Positions 38,700-46,038 are shown, counted from the first letter of the stretch. The stretch is 50,379 nt of DNA from an uncultured cyanobacterium (GCA_903934745.1 CAIZOZ010000408.1:1-50379), one strand, 5' to 3'. Notes: generated by a model from the letters alone, not told the origin. Made by a program: numbers and translations.

Positions 38700-39065
38700 T
38701 CACTCCTCGTCGTCGCTGCCGGCGGGCAACAGGCGAATCTGCTTGCGACCCAGCTTGATCTCGAATTCATCGCCGGGTTGGAGATCGAGCATGGCGGTGT
38801 AGGCCTTGCCCACCAGCAGATTGCCATTGCCCTGCACCGTGGCCGTGTAGCTCAGCTTGCGCCCACCTTTGCCCACCGACTTGCCGCCGCCATCGCCGAG
38901 GTTGACACCCTTGGCCTCGAGCAGCGCCTCATAAAAAGCTGTGAAGTTCAGCCGCTCTGAGCCATCCTTCTTGAGGCTCACGTAGCCGGCACCACGCACC
39001 AGGTCGGACTTGGATAATTCGCCAAGCTCCTTGACTTTGGCCAGGAGATCAGAGCCTGTCAGCAT
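38700..39065 (-). CDS. cyAbrB-type transcriptional regulator
   Basis: Cyanobacterial AbrB proteins are DNA-binding regulators of carbon/nitrogen balance and other global responses; unlike Bacillus AbrB their DNA-binding domain is C-terminal. The 121-residue product shows the family start MLTGSDLLAKVKELGELSKS, then DLVRGAGYVSLKKDGSERLN and FTAFYEALLEAKGV, a Gly/Lys-rich hinge (GGGKSVGKGGRKLSY), and the AbrB swapped-hairpin domain (NLLVGKAYTAMLDLQPGDEFEIKLGRKQIRL shortened here to its ends). The ATG at 39063-39065 is the family start; a longer frame adds only MFFFAFI. A strong stem-loop lies 66-96 nt upstream. Confidence 0.92.
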   Translation of the reverse strand: MLTGSDLLAKVKELGELSKSDLVRGAGYVSLKKDGSERLNFTAFYEALLEAKGVNLGDGGGKSVGKGGRKLSYTATVQGNGNLLVGKAYTAMLDLQPGDEFEIKLGRKQIRLLPAGSDDEE

Positions 39066-39130
39066 GATGAAAGCGAAGAAAAACAACTGCGGCCAACCCT
39101 ACAGCCTGATCGGCAACTTGCCACCTCAAA

Positions 39131-39161
39131 CTCAGCCAACTTGCCAAGCAAGCCAGCTGAG
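39131..39161. promoter_or_regulatory. Nested inverted repeat upstream of cyAbrB
   Basis: CTCAGC (39131-39136) pairs with GCTGAG (39156-39161), and inside it CTTGC (39140-39144) pairs with GCAAG (39148-39152), separated by symmetrical 3-nt gaps. CAACTTGCCA also occurs twice (about 39112 and 39138). It lies between the 3' end of the HicA-like/eRF1-like gene and the cyAbrB start. It could be the terminator of the former (only TTTG follows on the minus strand) or an operator for the latter. Confidence 0.5.
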
Positions 39162-39181
39162 CTGCTTCGGGTTTGTCAGGG

Positions 39182-39922
39182 TTAAGTGACTGCCTGTCCC
39201 GCCGCGATCACCGGTCGCCGGTGGGGCAGATTGCCGAAATACTCCCGGGCCAGGGCCAGCAACTGGTCATCACTGAGGCCGCCATCATCAAGGGTTTCGA
39301 TCCCAACAATCCGATCCACCAGCTCGCGATGGTGGCTTTCCAGATCGTGGAGCAACAACTGACGCATGTCGTTGGCACCACGACCGTGGCCCAGCAGCAA
39401 CACGACATCGGCATCAGCGATGGCGGCGGCAAGGCGGGCCAGGTAATCGTGATCGACGGGTGCTCTCTGCCCGGCCTGATCGCGATCATGGCGATGGCTG
39501 AGGTTCTGATCGGTGCCCCAGAGGCCATGGGGCTTGAGGACGGCGTGCTCCACCTCTTCCCCCTCCAGGCGGAACACATCGGTGTGGCGATGGCCGAGAT
39601 GCAGGATCAAGCGACGACTTTGATCGCCCCTGGGAGAAGGCCCATCGGTCTCGGGATGGTCAAGGGTGACGCCGGCCGCCTGCAACAGATGGCGAATCCG
39701 CATGACCGCTTCCGCATCGAGATCGGGCTGACGCAGGCCACAGCTGGTGTGGATCCAGGTTTCCTGACCAGCGGGCATCTGCAGGCGCAGGCGACGGTCA
39801 CCCAGTTCGGTGACCGTCGCCCCGAGGGAACGAAAGAGGGCTTCCACCTTCGCTACCCGCACTCCATGCTGGAGGGGATGGGCATAGAGAGCCTGCAGCG
39901 TGCGCAAATGGTGGCGTTTCAT
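39182..39922 (-). CDS. Fusion of a HicA-like domain and an eRF1/Pelota-like (translational machinery) domain
   Basis: The 246-residue protein has two parts. Residues 1-90 (KRHHLRTLQALYAHPL, VAKVEALFRSLGATVTELGD, then AVMRIRHLLQAAGV) follow the pattern of short HicA-type dsRNA-binding-fold proteins, including the late Arg/Lys helix. Residues 105-240 (LILHLGHRHTDVFRLEGEEV, DHDYLARLAAAIADADVVLL, HHRELVDRIVGIETLDDGGL, QLLALAREYFG) match the small bacterial eRF1/Pelota-like family often annotated translational machinery protein. The catalytic His seen in HicA toxins is not evident, so toxicity is doubtful. Role unknown; a ribosome- or RNA-associated function is inferred. The ATG at 39920-39922 is used. 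It is followed by cyAbrB on the same strand. Confidence 0.62.
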   Translation of the reverse strand: MKRHHLRTLQALYAHPLQHGVRVAKVEALFRSLGATVTELGDRRLRLQMPAGQETWIHTSCGLRQPDLDAEAVMRIRHLLQAAGVTLDHPETDGPSPRGDQSRRLILHLGHRHTDVFRLEGEEVEHAVLKPHGLWGTDQNLSHRHDRDQAGQRAPVDHDYLARLAAAIADADVVLLLGHGRGANDMRQLLLHDLESHHRELVDRIVGIETLDDGGLSDDQLLALAREYFGNLPHRRPVIAAGQAVT

Positions 39923-40036
39923 GGCTAGACAGCTTCTGTCTCAAGGTCTGCCTCAACACTATCGAGATTGCGTCAGGTTGCCCTGAAGGCCTTCACGATC
40001 GAAGACCTGAATCGGGCCTGGAAGGCCCTCGAACCT

Positions 40037-40282
40037 TCACTCAATTTTCACCACATCAACGGCACCAAGGCCGAGCTGGTTCAGCTCACCCGCGGCCCGC
40101 AGGGCAGCGTCATGGGTGTGGAAGAAGTAGGCGCGATCCACTTCCTCCACATTCAGCAGACTCTGATCAGCGGCGGCAATGGCGATGTAGGCGCCACCTT
40201 CAATCCGTCGGAGCACATAGCGTTCCGGTTGGGTGCACTCCAACGGATGGGCTGGATCGATTTCAGGAGCCCAGAAATGCAT
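40037..40282 (-). CDS. Hypothetical protein, 81 residues
   Basis: The product begins MHFWAPEIDPAHPLECTQPE and continues RYVLRRIEGGAYIAIAAADQ, with an alpha/beta character ending AAGELNQLGLGAVDVVKIE. The composition is balanced and acidic, unlike the antisense frame, which supports a real gene. I do not recognise the family; the opening segment resembles small picocyanobacterial proteins. It is on the same strand as its neighbours and 115 nt upstream of the HicA-like/eRF1-like gene. Confidence 0.55.
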   Translation of the reverse strand: MHFWAPEIDPAHPLECTQPERYVLRRIEGGAYIAIAAADQSLLNVEEVDRAYFFHTHDAALRAAGELNQLGLGAVDVVKIE

Positions 40283-40416
40283 GGGGGATCAGCCGAGCGG
40301 GATGCGACTGTCAGACCAGATCAAGCAACCGTAGGCCTCTCGCGAGTCCAGCAGCGGAAGCACGTCTCTAGGGCCAGGGCCCGTTCAGGCGATCAACATC
40401 GCAAAAACCCCAGGCA

Positions 40417-40695
40417 TCAGAAATCAGCATCGCCGAATTCTTCGTTGTAGCCCTCGTAAGGATCGAATTCACTCCAACCGGGGCTGGCGTTCTGAAGCAG
40501 GCCGTACTGGGCGTCTTTGTCGTTGAGGTAAGTGTTGCCCGTCGGCACCGTGTCGCAGCTGATTGAACCGTCGGCACCGTTGACACAGTTCTCAAACTGA
40601 ATGCCTGCCCTGACCGCGGCCGGTCCTGCTGCCAACAGCAACAGGACGGTGAGCAGCATTCCCGGCTGGACATGCTGAGCGAGTCGCTGGGTCAT
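40417..40695 (-). CDS. Small exported protein (picocyanobacterial type)
   Basis: The 92-residue product has a signal peptide (MTQRLAQHVQPGMLLTVLLL, then AAGPAAVRA) followed by a short mature part beginning GIQFENCVNGADGSISCDTV. The mature part carries PTGNTYLNDKDAQYGLL, and the end ASPGWSEFDPYEGYNEEFGD. The two Cys residues could form a disulfide. I remember similar proteins, with the conserved SPGWSEFDPYEGY end, only in marine and freshwater picocyanobacteria; none has a known function. The ATG at 40693-40695 starts the signal peptide. It is divergent from a 38-residue membrane protein with 54 nt between the starts. Confidence 0.8.
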   Translation of the reverse strand: MTQRLAQHVQPGMLLTVLLLLAAGPAAVRAGIQFENCVNGADGSISCDTVPTGNTYLNDKDAQYGLLQNASPGWSEFDPYEGYNEEFGDADF

Positions 40696-40749
40696 CGGAA
40701 GGGGAGGGAGGCCTGCTGGGATGATGGCAAGGCTTTCAGCACTGCAGGG

Positions 40750-40866
40750 ATGTACACCGACTGGACCGCCGTGATCCTGCTGCTGCTCACGGCAGCACCA
40801 CTGGCTGCCGTTGTCGCCACCACCGCCTTCTTCATCCTGCGGCAGAAGCGGAAGCAGCAACGCTGA
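40750..40866 (+). CDS. Small single-span membrane protein, 38 residues
   Basis: The product starts MYTDWTAVILLLLTAAPLAA, continues through one hydrophobic span of about 24 residues and ends in a basic tail (ILRQKRKQQR), which fits a single-pass inner-membrane protein with its C-terminus in the cytoplasm. The ATG at 40750 follows a GCAGGG that could serve as a ribosome binding site, although it is very close. Its last 35 nt overlap the 3' end of the convergent zinc-finger gene (stop at 40832). I recognise no named photosystem or cytochrome subunit. Confidence 0.6.
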   Translation: MYTDWTAVILLLLTAAPLAAVVATTAFFILRQKRKQQR

Positions 40867-41095
40867 TTCTCGGCACGAACAGGGTGTTCGGCGATGGTCG
40901 CAGCAGCTGACCCTGGCCGAGGCACTCCAGGCAGGTGCGATAGCGCTGATCGCCGAGCCGTAGCTTGCCGCTGCCGCCGCAGCGGTTGCAGGCTGGCGCC
41001 GCGCTGGCGCCAGAACCGGCAGAGACTCTGCAATCGGAGGCGGTGTGGCGATTGCCGTTACCGATCGGGAGCTCAGGAGACTGGGTAGCGATCAT
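40832..41095 (-). CDS. DnaJ-type zinc-finger small protein
   Basis: The 87-residue product contains C-x2-C-x-G-x-G (CNRCGGSGKLRLGDQRYR) followed by C-x2-C-x-G-x-G (TCLECLGQGQLL), which together form one DnaJ-like zinc module as found in cyanobacterial thylakoid chaperones and in BSD2-like proteins. The N-terminal 40 residues are polar and without a signal; the end is Ser/Ala-rich. It lacks a J domain, so it would act in thiol or folding chemistry without DnaJ activity (inference). The ATG at 41093-41095 is preferred. It follows gluQ by 78 nt on the same strand and overlaps the convergent small gene at its 3' end by 35 nt. Confidence 0.78.
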   Translation of the reverse strand: MIATQSPELPIGNGNRHTASDCRVSAGSGASAAPACNRCGGSGKLRLGDQRYRTCLECLGQGQLLRPSPNTLFVPRISVAASASAAG

Positions 41096-41173
41096 CAAAG
41101 GAAGACCTGGCAAGGTCGTGTTCTGGTCTCCACACTGTGGCGGCAAAACACCGTCACAATCCCGAAACCTTCC

Positions 41174-42157
41174 TTAAGCCTCGCCAGCGCTGGGGTCCTG
41201 GTGGATAGGAGTGAGCCGCCCATGGACTGCGGCCAGCAGTTCGGATAGCTGCAGCTGTTGGCACAGCTCCTGGGCGCTGAGGCGGCTGCCGCCGGGCACC
41301 AGGCCCAGGCTGGCGGCCAGCAGCCCGATCACGGCCGGCCCATCGGCGCCGCCCTGCCTGAGTCCTGCAAGGCCCTCGGCGGCAGCGCGCTTGCTGAGGC
41401 GCTGGCCCTGGGGATCGCGCCAGAGCGGCACATGCCAGTAGCGCGGTGGCCCAGCCCCGAGGGCCGCCATCAGTGCCACCTGGGCCCCGGTGGAGGCCCA
41501 GAGGTCATCGCCGCGCACCACCGCCGTGATGCCCAGGCTGAGCTCATCCACCGCCGTGGCCAGGTGATACGCCACCAGCCCATCGGCTCGCCGCAATACC
41601 ACATCGCCCACCTCGGTGGCGCCCTCAAGCCAGCCTGGCCAAGGTGAATCCTCGGCCCAGCGGATGGGCGCCTCAGGCAGGCGCAGGCGCCAGCTGGGCA
41701 GTCGGCCCTGGCAGGGGCCCCAGCCGAGGGCCCTCTGGCGGCAGAAGCCCGGATACACCGCCAGCGCCCCGTGGGGCGCTGAGACATCGGCCAGCAGCCT
41801 GCGGCTGCAAGCACAGGGGTAGAGGCGGCCGCGGCGGCGCAGTGACGACAGCACGCTGGCGTACAGACCCCGACGGCTGCTCTGCAACAGCGGCGGGCCA
41901 TCCCAGTCGAGTCCGAGCCAGCGCAGATCGGCCAGGATCCGGTTTGCGGCGCCCGGGCGGTTGCGGGGCTGATCGAGATCATCGAGTCGCAGCAGCCATT
42001 CGCCCCCCTGCAGCCGGGCATGGAGCCAGCTCAGCAGCGCCGTGCGCAGATTGCCTCGGTGCAGATCGCCGGTGGGGGAGGGAGCGAAGCGGCCGCGATA
42101 GCCCTGCTGCCGCCTGGCCAGGCCCGCCTGGATCAACTTCTGCAGGTGCCTGGGCAA
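41174..42157 (-). CDS. gluQ: Glutamyl-Q tRNA(Asp) synthetase
   Basis: GluQ-RS attaches glutamate to the queuosine of tRNA(Asp); it resembles the catalytic half of glutamyl-tRNA synthetase. The nucleotide-binding signatures are FAPSPTGDLHRGNLRTALLS (HIGH-like) and GQRLSKRAAAEGLA (KMSKS-like), with a Cys pair and a later Cys (YPCACSRRLL, YPGFCRQ) for zinc. The anticodon-binding domain is absent, as expected. I place the start at TTG 42155-42157, giving 327 residues, because the longer frame from 42295 runs through the HU terminator at 42233-42258. A second TTG at 42136 is possible, so the exact start is uncertain. Confidence 0.9.
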   Translation of the reverse strand: MPRHLQKLIQAGLARRQQGYRGRFAPSPTGDLHRGNLRTALLSWLHARLQGGEWLLRLDDLDQPRNRPGAANRILADLRWLGLDWDGPPLLQSSRRGLYASVLSSLRRRGRLYPCACSRRLLADVSAPHGALAVYPGFCRQRALGWGPCQGRLPSWRLRLPEAPIRWAEDSPWPGWLEGATEVGDVVLRRADGLVAYHLATAVDELSLGITAVVRGDDLWASTGAQVALMAALGAGPPRYWHVPLWRDPQGQRLSKRAAAEGLAGLRQGGADGPAVIGLLAASLGLVPGGSRLSAQELCQQLQLSELLAAVHGRLTPIHQDPSAGEA

Positions 42158-42232
42158 GCCTGCCTGGTTCGCCGCTGGCAGAGGCTGAGCGGCGCCCAGC
42201 TGGTTCGCGTCGTGCTGAGGCTGGGCCCCATC

Positions 42233-42258
42233 AAAAAAGCGGTCCCCTTCGGGACCGC
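42233..42258 (-). terminator. Intrinsic terminator of the HU gene
   Basis: On the minus strand GCGGTCCC pairs perfectly with GGGACCGC over a 4-nt GAAG loop (stem 42239-42246 with 42251-42258), followed by six T (42233-42238). It lies 44 nt after the HU stop and before the gluQ start. It is one of the strongest terminators in the window. Confidence 0.9.
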
Positions 42259-42301
42259 CAGGGCGGGATGGCTCGTTGATCGCCAAACCCAGCATCAGGA
42301 T

Positions 42302-42577
42302 TCAGCCCTGAACCCGGTCCTTGAACAGTTTGCCGGCCGTGAAGGCTGGGACACGCTTGGCGGGGATGGCGATCTTTTCGCCGGTCTTGGGATTGAGACC
42401 CTGACGCTCGGAGCGGTCACGGGGTTCGAAGGAGCCGAAGCCCAGGATCGAAACCTTCTTGCCTTCCACCACCGAATCGATGATGGTTTCGATGGCGGCG
42501 TCGACCACGAGGGAGACGTCGGTTTTGGTGAGCTCGGTGCGGGCAGCAACGAGGTTGACGAGATCAGCTTTGTTCAT
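42302..42577 (-). CDS. hup: DNA-binding protein HU
   Basis: HU is the small dimeric nucleoid protein that bends and compacts DNA. The 91-residue product runs from MNKADLVNLVAARTELTKTD through GKKVSILGFGSFEPRDRSER to the DNA-clasping arm GLNPKTGEKIAIPAKRVPAF and the C-terminal helix AGKLFKDRVQ. The FGSFE and the Pro residue of the arm (IPAK) are conserved, and length is normal. The ATG at 42575-42577 is clear. It ends at a strong terminator, and a promoter-like pair lies about 115-143 nt upstream. Confidence 0.98.
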   Translation of the reverse strand: MNKADLVNLVAARTELTKTDVSLVVDAAIETIIDSVVEGKKVSILGFGSFEPRDRSERQGLNPKTGEKIAIPAKRVPAFTAGKLFKDRVQG

Positions 42578-42691
42578 TGGACGGAAGTGCCTCCGGTCGT
42601 GCGGGGGGTATCGGGAGTGGTGTCGGGGATGCGGTGGCCACTGGGCAGCGGTTCGGAGAGGTCCCCGACCGCCGTTGGATTCAGCGGGCCA

Positions 42692-42720
42692 ATCGTATGG
42701 AGGTTGCCACAGGGCTGCAA
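42692..42720 (-). promoter_or_regulatory. Possible HU promoter
   Basis: On the minus strand TTGCAG (42715-42720) and TACGAT (42692-42697) are separated by exactly 17 nt. The -35 matches consensus at 3 of 6 and the -10 at 4 of 6. It would give a 5' leader of roughly 105 nt. The -35 lies in a small inverted repeat (GGTTGC/GCAACC). Confidence 0.35.
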
Positions 42721-42805
42721 CCGAAAAAACCGCTGATCGCAATGGTTCTGGCCTTCAGAGCCATCCGCGGGGGCCAAAACCACCCTCCGCAGGCCCGTGA
42801 TCCGG

Positions 42806-43549
42806 TCAGCTTGACAAGCCGGGATCGGGCTCCTGGAGGGCCTGAACCAGATCCAGAGCGGCCAGTTGACCCGCCCCTGCAGCCACGAGTTTCTCCCCCT
42901 GCAGCGCCCCCAGTCCGGCGCCACTGGCGATCCAGTCAGGGGAGCCAGCGGGCAGCCATTGGCGCAGCTTTTCGACGCTGCGAAGCTGGCGGGGCCAGTG
43001 AAAACAGCTGCGCCGCCGCAGGGGAGCCAGGCGCTGGGGTGCCAGCGGCACCAGCAGCCGGCCGCAGAACAGCCCGTCGATCGGCGCGTCTTCAGCCGCG
43101 CTGCTGGCCCCCATGGCGTTGGCCTTGGCGGCAAGGCGCACGTGCACGACGCAGGCCCCGGGGCTCGGTCCCGGTGTCCACAGCAGGCGCACTCCTTCGA
43201 ACAGGTTCCACTCCGTGGCAAATGTGGTGAGCAAAGCCACACCGGGCAGCAGATAGGCCTCCTGTTCCTGAACCAGCACCGGCCAACCCAGCGCCTCCTG
43301 CCAGCGCCGGCAGCGCCCATGACCATCGCGACCGGTGAGCACGATCCAGCCGCCGCGGTGGCGGCAACGCTCCTGCAGCATCTCCAGATTGGCCTGGGTG
43401 AACGCCGGCAGATCAATCAGCAGATCTCCGGCGCCCACTTCGCACAACCAGGCGCTCCCCCCCTGGGTATCGCGGTTGGGCGCAAACAGCCACAGCCCCG
43501 CCTGCACGCTCTGGGGGGGGCGTCCTTCCTCAATGGCCAAGCCGGTCAC
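42806..43549 (-). CDS. Metallo-beta-lactamase-fold protein with lost zinc ligands
   Basis: The fold is suggested by the order WLCEVGAGDLLIDLPAFTQA, GGWIVLTGRDGHGRCRRWQ, EAYLLPGVALLTTF and LLWTPGPSPGACVVHVRLA. The positions that normally form the zinc-binding H-x-H-x-D-H (here TGRDGHGRC) and the conserved GHTPGS (here GPSPGA) have lost most ligand His residues, so hydrolase activity is unlikely. Cyanobacterial relatives with the same feature exist in my memory but have no known role. No ATG lies at the family start; GTG at 43547-43549 gives 247 residues, and a TTG 6-9 nt downstream is possible. It is divergent from glgX. Confidence 0.7.
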   Translation of the reverse strand: MTGLAIEEGRPPQSVQAGLWLFAPNRDTQGGSAWLCEVGAGDLLIDLPAFTQANLEMLQERCRHRGGWIVLTGRDGHGRCRRWQEALGWPVLVQEQEAYLLPGVALLTTFATEWNLFEGVRLLWTPGPSPGACVVHVRLAAKANAMGASSAAEDAPIDGLFCGRLLVPLAPQRLAPLRRRSCFHWPRQLRSVEKLRQWLPAGSPDWIASGAGLGALQGEKLVAAGAGQLAALDLVQALQEPDPGLSS

Positions 43550-43659
43550 GGCGATTCCTTCGAGATCCCCCCATTGAACCCAGCCAGCGGCCGCCGTCCT
43601 CCCCACGCCGCCAGGGTCGGGCCGCGGGTTTAGCGTGAGCGAAATCTCTCCCGTGCCTC

Positions 43660-45741
43660 GTGTCGCCGATCCGGATCGGACACCCCTGGCCACTGGGGGC
43701 CTCGCCCACCGCCACCGGCGTCAATTTTTCCGTCGTCGCCCCCCTGGCCACCCGGCTTGATCTGTTGCTGTTCGCGGATGGTCAGGCCAGCGAACCGGAG
43801 CAGGTGATTGAACTGGATCTGCAGCACCGTTCCGGCGACCACTGGCATGTGGAGGTGGAAGGCGTCGGCATCGGCTGCTGCTATGGCTACCGGGCCTTTG
43901 GTCCCCTGCAGAGCGGCAGCCACGGCTTCAATCCTTCCAAGGTGCTGCTCGACCCCTGCGCCAGGGCGATCGCCGGCTGGGAGGTCTACCAACGGGGAGC
44001 GGCGATCGGGGCCGTGCCCAACACCGCTAGCTGCCTCAAGGGGGTGGTGACCGAGCGGGATCGCTTTGATTTCGCCAGCGCCCCCAGGCCTCGCCATCGC
44101 TGGCAGAAAAGTGTCATTTATGAACTGCATGTCGGCGGTTTCACCCATGGTCCCGGCTGCGGTGTCAGTCCAGACCGTCAGGGCACCCTGCTGGGCCTGA
44201 TCGAGATGCTGCCGGCTCTGCAGGAGCTGGGGATCACGGCGATCGAACTGCTGCCGGTGATGGCCTTTGATCCTCAGGACGCGCCCGCCGGTCGCTTGAA
44301 CCACTGGGGTTACAGCCCCCTGAGCTGGATGGCACCCCATCCGGGCTATCTGGTCAGCGCCGATCCGTTGCAGGGCCGCCATGAAGTGCGCCAGCTGGTG
44401 GCGGCCTGTCACCGCGCCGGGCTGGAGGTGTTGCTCGACGTGGTGTACAACCACACCACCGAGGGCAGCCAGGCCGGCCCCACCCTCAGCTGGCGGGGCT
44501 TCGGTGACTCCCTCTATTACCACCAGAACAGCCGCGGTGATTATCTGGATGTGAGTGGCTGCGGCAACAGCATCGCTGCCAACCGTCCCCTGGTGCGGCA
44601 CCTGATTCTGGAGTCGCTGCGCTGCTGGGCCGTGGAGCTGGGCATTGACGGCTTCCGCTTTGATCTGGGCATCGCCCTCAGCCGCGGTGAAGAGCTGGCC
44701 CCCCTGGAGGCGCCACCGCTGTTCGAAGCGATGGAGGCCGACCCGGAGTTGAGTGATCTCAAGCTGGTGAGTGAGCCCTGGGACTGCGGCGGGCTCTACC
44801 GCATGGCGGACTTCCCGGCCCGGCGGGTCGCGAGCTGGAACGGTCGCTTCCGCGATGATCTGCGCCGCTTCTGGAAGGGCGACGACCGCAGTGTCTGGCC
44901 CCTCGGCCAGCGGCTTTCGGGTAATCCGGATCTGTTCGGAGGCCAGGCGGCTCCGATGGGCCGCACGATCACCTTCCTCACCGCCCACGACGGCTTCACG
45001 TTGGCCGATCTGGTCAGCTACGACCGCAAGCACAACCTGGCCAATGGCGAGAACGACCGCGATGGCGATAACCACAACAACAGCTGGAACCATGGCGTTG
45101 AAGGGCCCACCACGGATCCGGCGGTGAACGCCCTGCGGGAGCGCCAGATCCGCAATCTGCTCAGTTCGCTGCTGCTAGCCCCCGGGGTGCCGATGCTGTT
45201 GATGGGGGACGAGGTGAAACGCAGCCAGGGAGGCAACAACAACACCTGGTGCCAGAACAACCCCCTGGGCTGGATGCATTGGCAACCCGATGAACACGAT
45301 CTGGCCCTGCGCCATTTCGTCCGCCGCCTGATCGCCCTGCGCCAGCAACTGGCCAGCCTGATCAATCCCGAACAGCCCCTGCCCGATACCCCCCAGCGCC
45401 GCAATCTCGAACAGGGCCAGCTCTGGCGTGAATGGCATGGGGTGGAGCGGCAGAAGCCGGACTGGGCCAGCTGGTCTCACTGCCTGGCCTGGAGCCTCCA
45501 CGACGCCCAGCATGGGCCGCTGCTCTGGTGCGGCATGAACGCCTTCTACAAGGCGATGCATTTCGATCTGCCACCCACCGCCACCAGCTGGTGGCGATTG
45601 ATCGACACGGCCCTGCCGGCCGGCGAGGACCTGCCGCAGAGTCCTGAACCCTGGCTGCCTTCGGGCGTGCCGCTCGAGAGCCGCAGCCTGATCCTGATGG
45701 TGGCGGCTCCCTTGGCCGGCACGATCAGCCTGCCGGACTGA
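43660..45741 (+). CDS. glgX: Glycogen debranching enzyme (isoamylase-type)
   Basis: GlgX hydrolyses alpha-1,6 branches during glycogen breakdown. The 693-residue product has an N-terminal CBM48-type domain (IGHPWPLGASPTATGVNFSV) and a GH13 catalytic barrel with its conserved regions: VIYELHVGGFTHG, LDVVYNHTTEGSQ (region I), DGFRFDLGIAL with the nucleophile Asp (II), LVSEPWDCGG with the acid Glu (III) and FLTAHDGFTLADL with the transition-state Asp (IV). Length is typical for the family. The GTG at 43660 gives the natural start MSPIRIGHPWPLG. It is divergent from the metallo-beta-lactamase-fold gene and followed by a short tandem repeat. Confidence 0.95.
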   Translation: MSPIRIGHPWPLGASPTATGVNFSVVAPLATRLDLLLFADGQASEPEQVIELDLQHRSGDHWHVEVEGVGIGCCYGYRAFGPLQSGSHGFNPSKVLLDPCARAIAGWEVYQRGAAIGAVPNTASCLKGVVTERDRFDFASAPRPRHRWQKSVIYELHVGGFTHGPGCGVSPDRQGTLLGLIEMLPALQELGITAIELLPVMAFDPQDAPAGRLNHWGYSPLSWMAPHPGYLVSADPLQGRHEVRQLVAACHRAGLEVLLDVVYNHTTEGSQAGPTLSWRGFGDSLYYHQNSRGDYLDVSGCGNSIAANRPLVRHLILESLRCWAVELGIDGFRFDLGIALSRGEELAPLEAPPLFEAMEADPELSDLKLVSEPWDCGGLYRMADFPARRVASWNGRFRDDLRRFWKGDDRSVWPLGQRLSGNPDLFGGQAAPMGRTITFLTAHDGFTLADLVSYDRKHNLANGENDRDGDNHNNSWNHGVEGPTTDPAVNALRERQIRNLLSSLLLAPGVPMLLMGDEVKRSQGGNNNTWCQNNPLGWMHWQPDEHDLALRHFVRRLIALRQQLASLINPEQPLPDTPQRRNLEQGQLWREWHGVERQKPDWASWSHCLAWSLHDAQHGPLLWCGMNAFYKAMHFDLPPTATSWWRLIDTALPAGEDLPQSPEPWLPSGVPLESRSLILMVAAPLAGTISLPD

Positions 45742-45773
45742 CGGTGGCTCGGACTGAAGGTGGCTCGGACTGA
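45742..45773 (+). repeat. 16-nt tandem repeat just after glgX
   Basis: CGGTGGCTCGGACTGA (45742-45757) and AGGTGGCTCGGACTGA (45758-45773) differ only at the first base. The last 8 nt, CGGACTGA, also end the glgX gene itself (45734-45741, with its TGA stop), so this motif occurs three times at 16-nt spacing. The following spacer to 46038 has short open frames but no recognisable gene. Confidence 0.85.
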
Positions 45774-46038
45774 GCGAGATGCCTGCCTGTCTCTCGTGAG
45801 GTCTGAGTCCCCACGCCTGCTGGAAGGGGGTGGTGCGGAGGAAAAGGTTGCTGCTGCACCTTGCCGGGCTGTCGTTGTCGCGGGCCTTGTTGTCAAGTTG
45901 CAGCAGCTGATCACAGCCGCCGACATGGCCGCGGCCGTGGATGCGCTCAGTGCCACCCAGTTCCGGGGCCTGATTCCGCCGACCCGCCTACGTCGTTGAC
46001 AGCGGGCAGGTCACGCTGCCGGGTGAAAATCAGGTCTG

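Noticed and set aside
43630..45093. 487-codon minus-strand frame opposite glgX
   Set aside because: glgX has all four GH13 motifs on the plus strand; the antisense product has only the composition bias of shadow frames.
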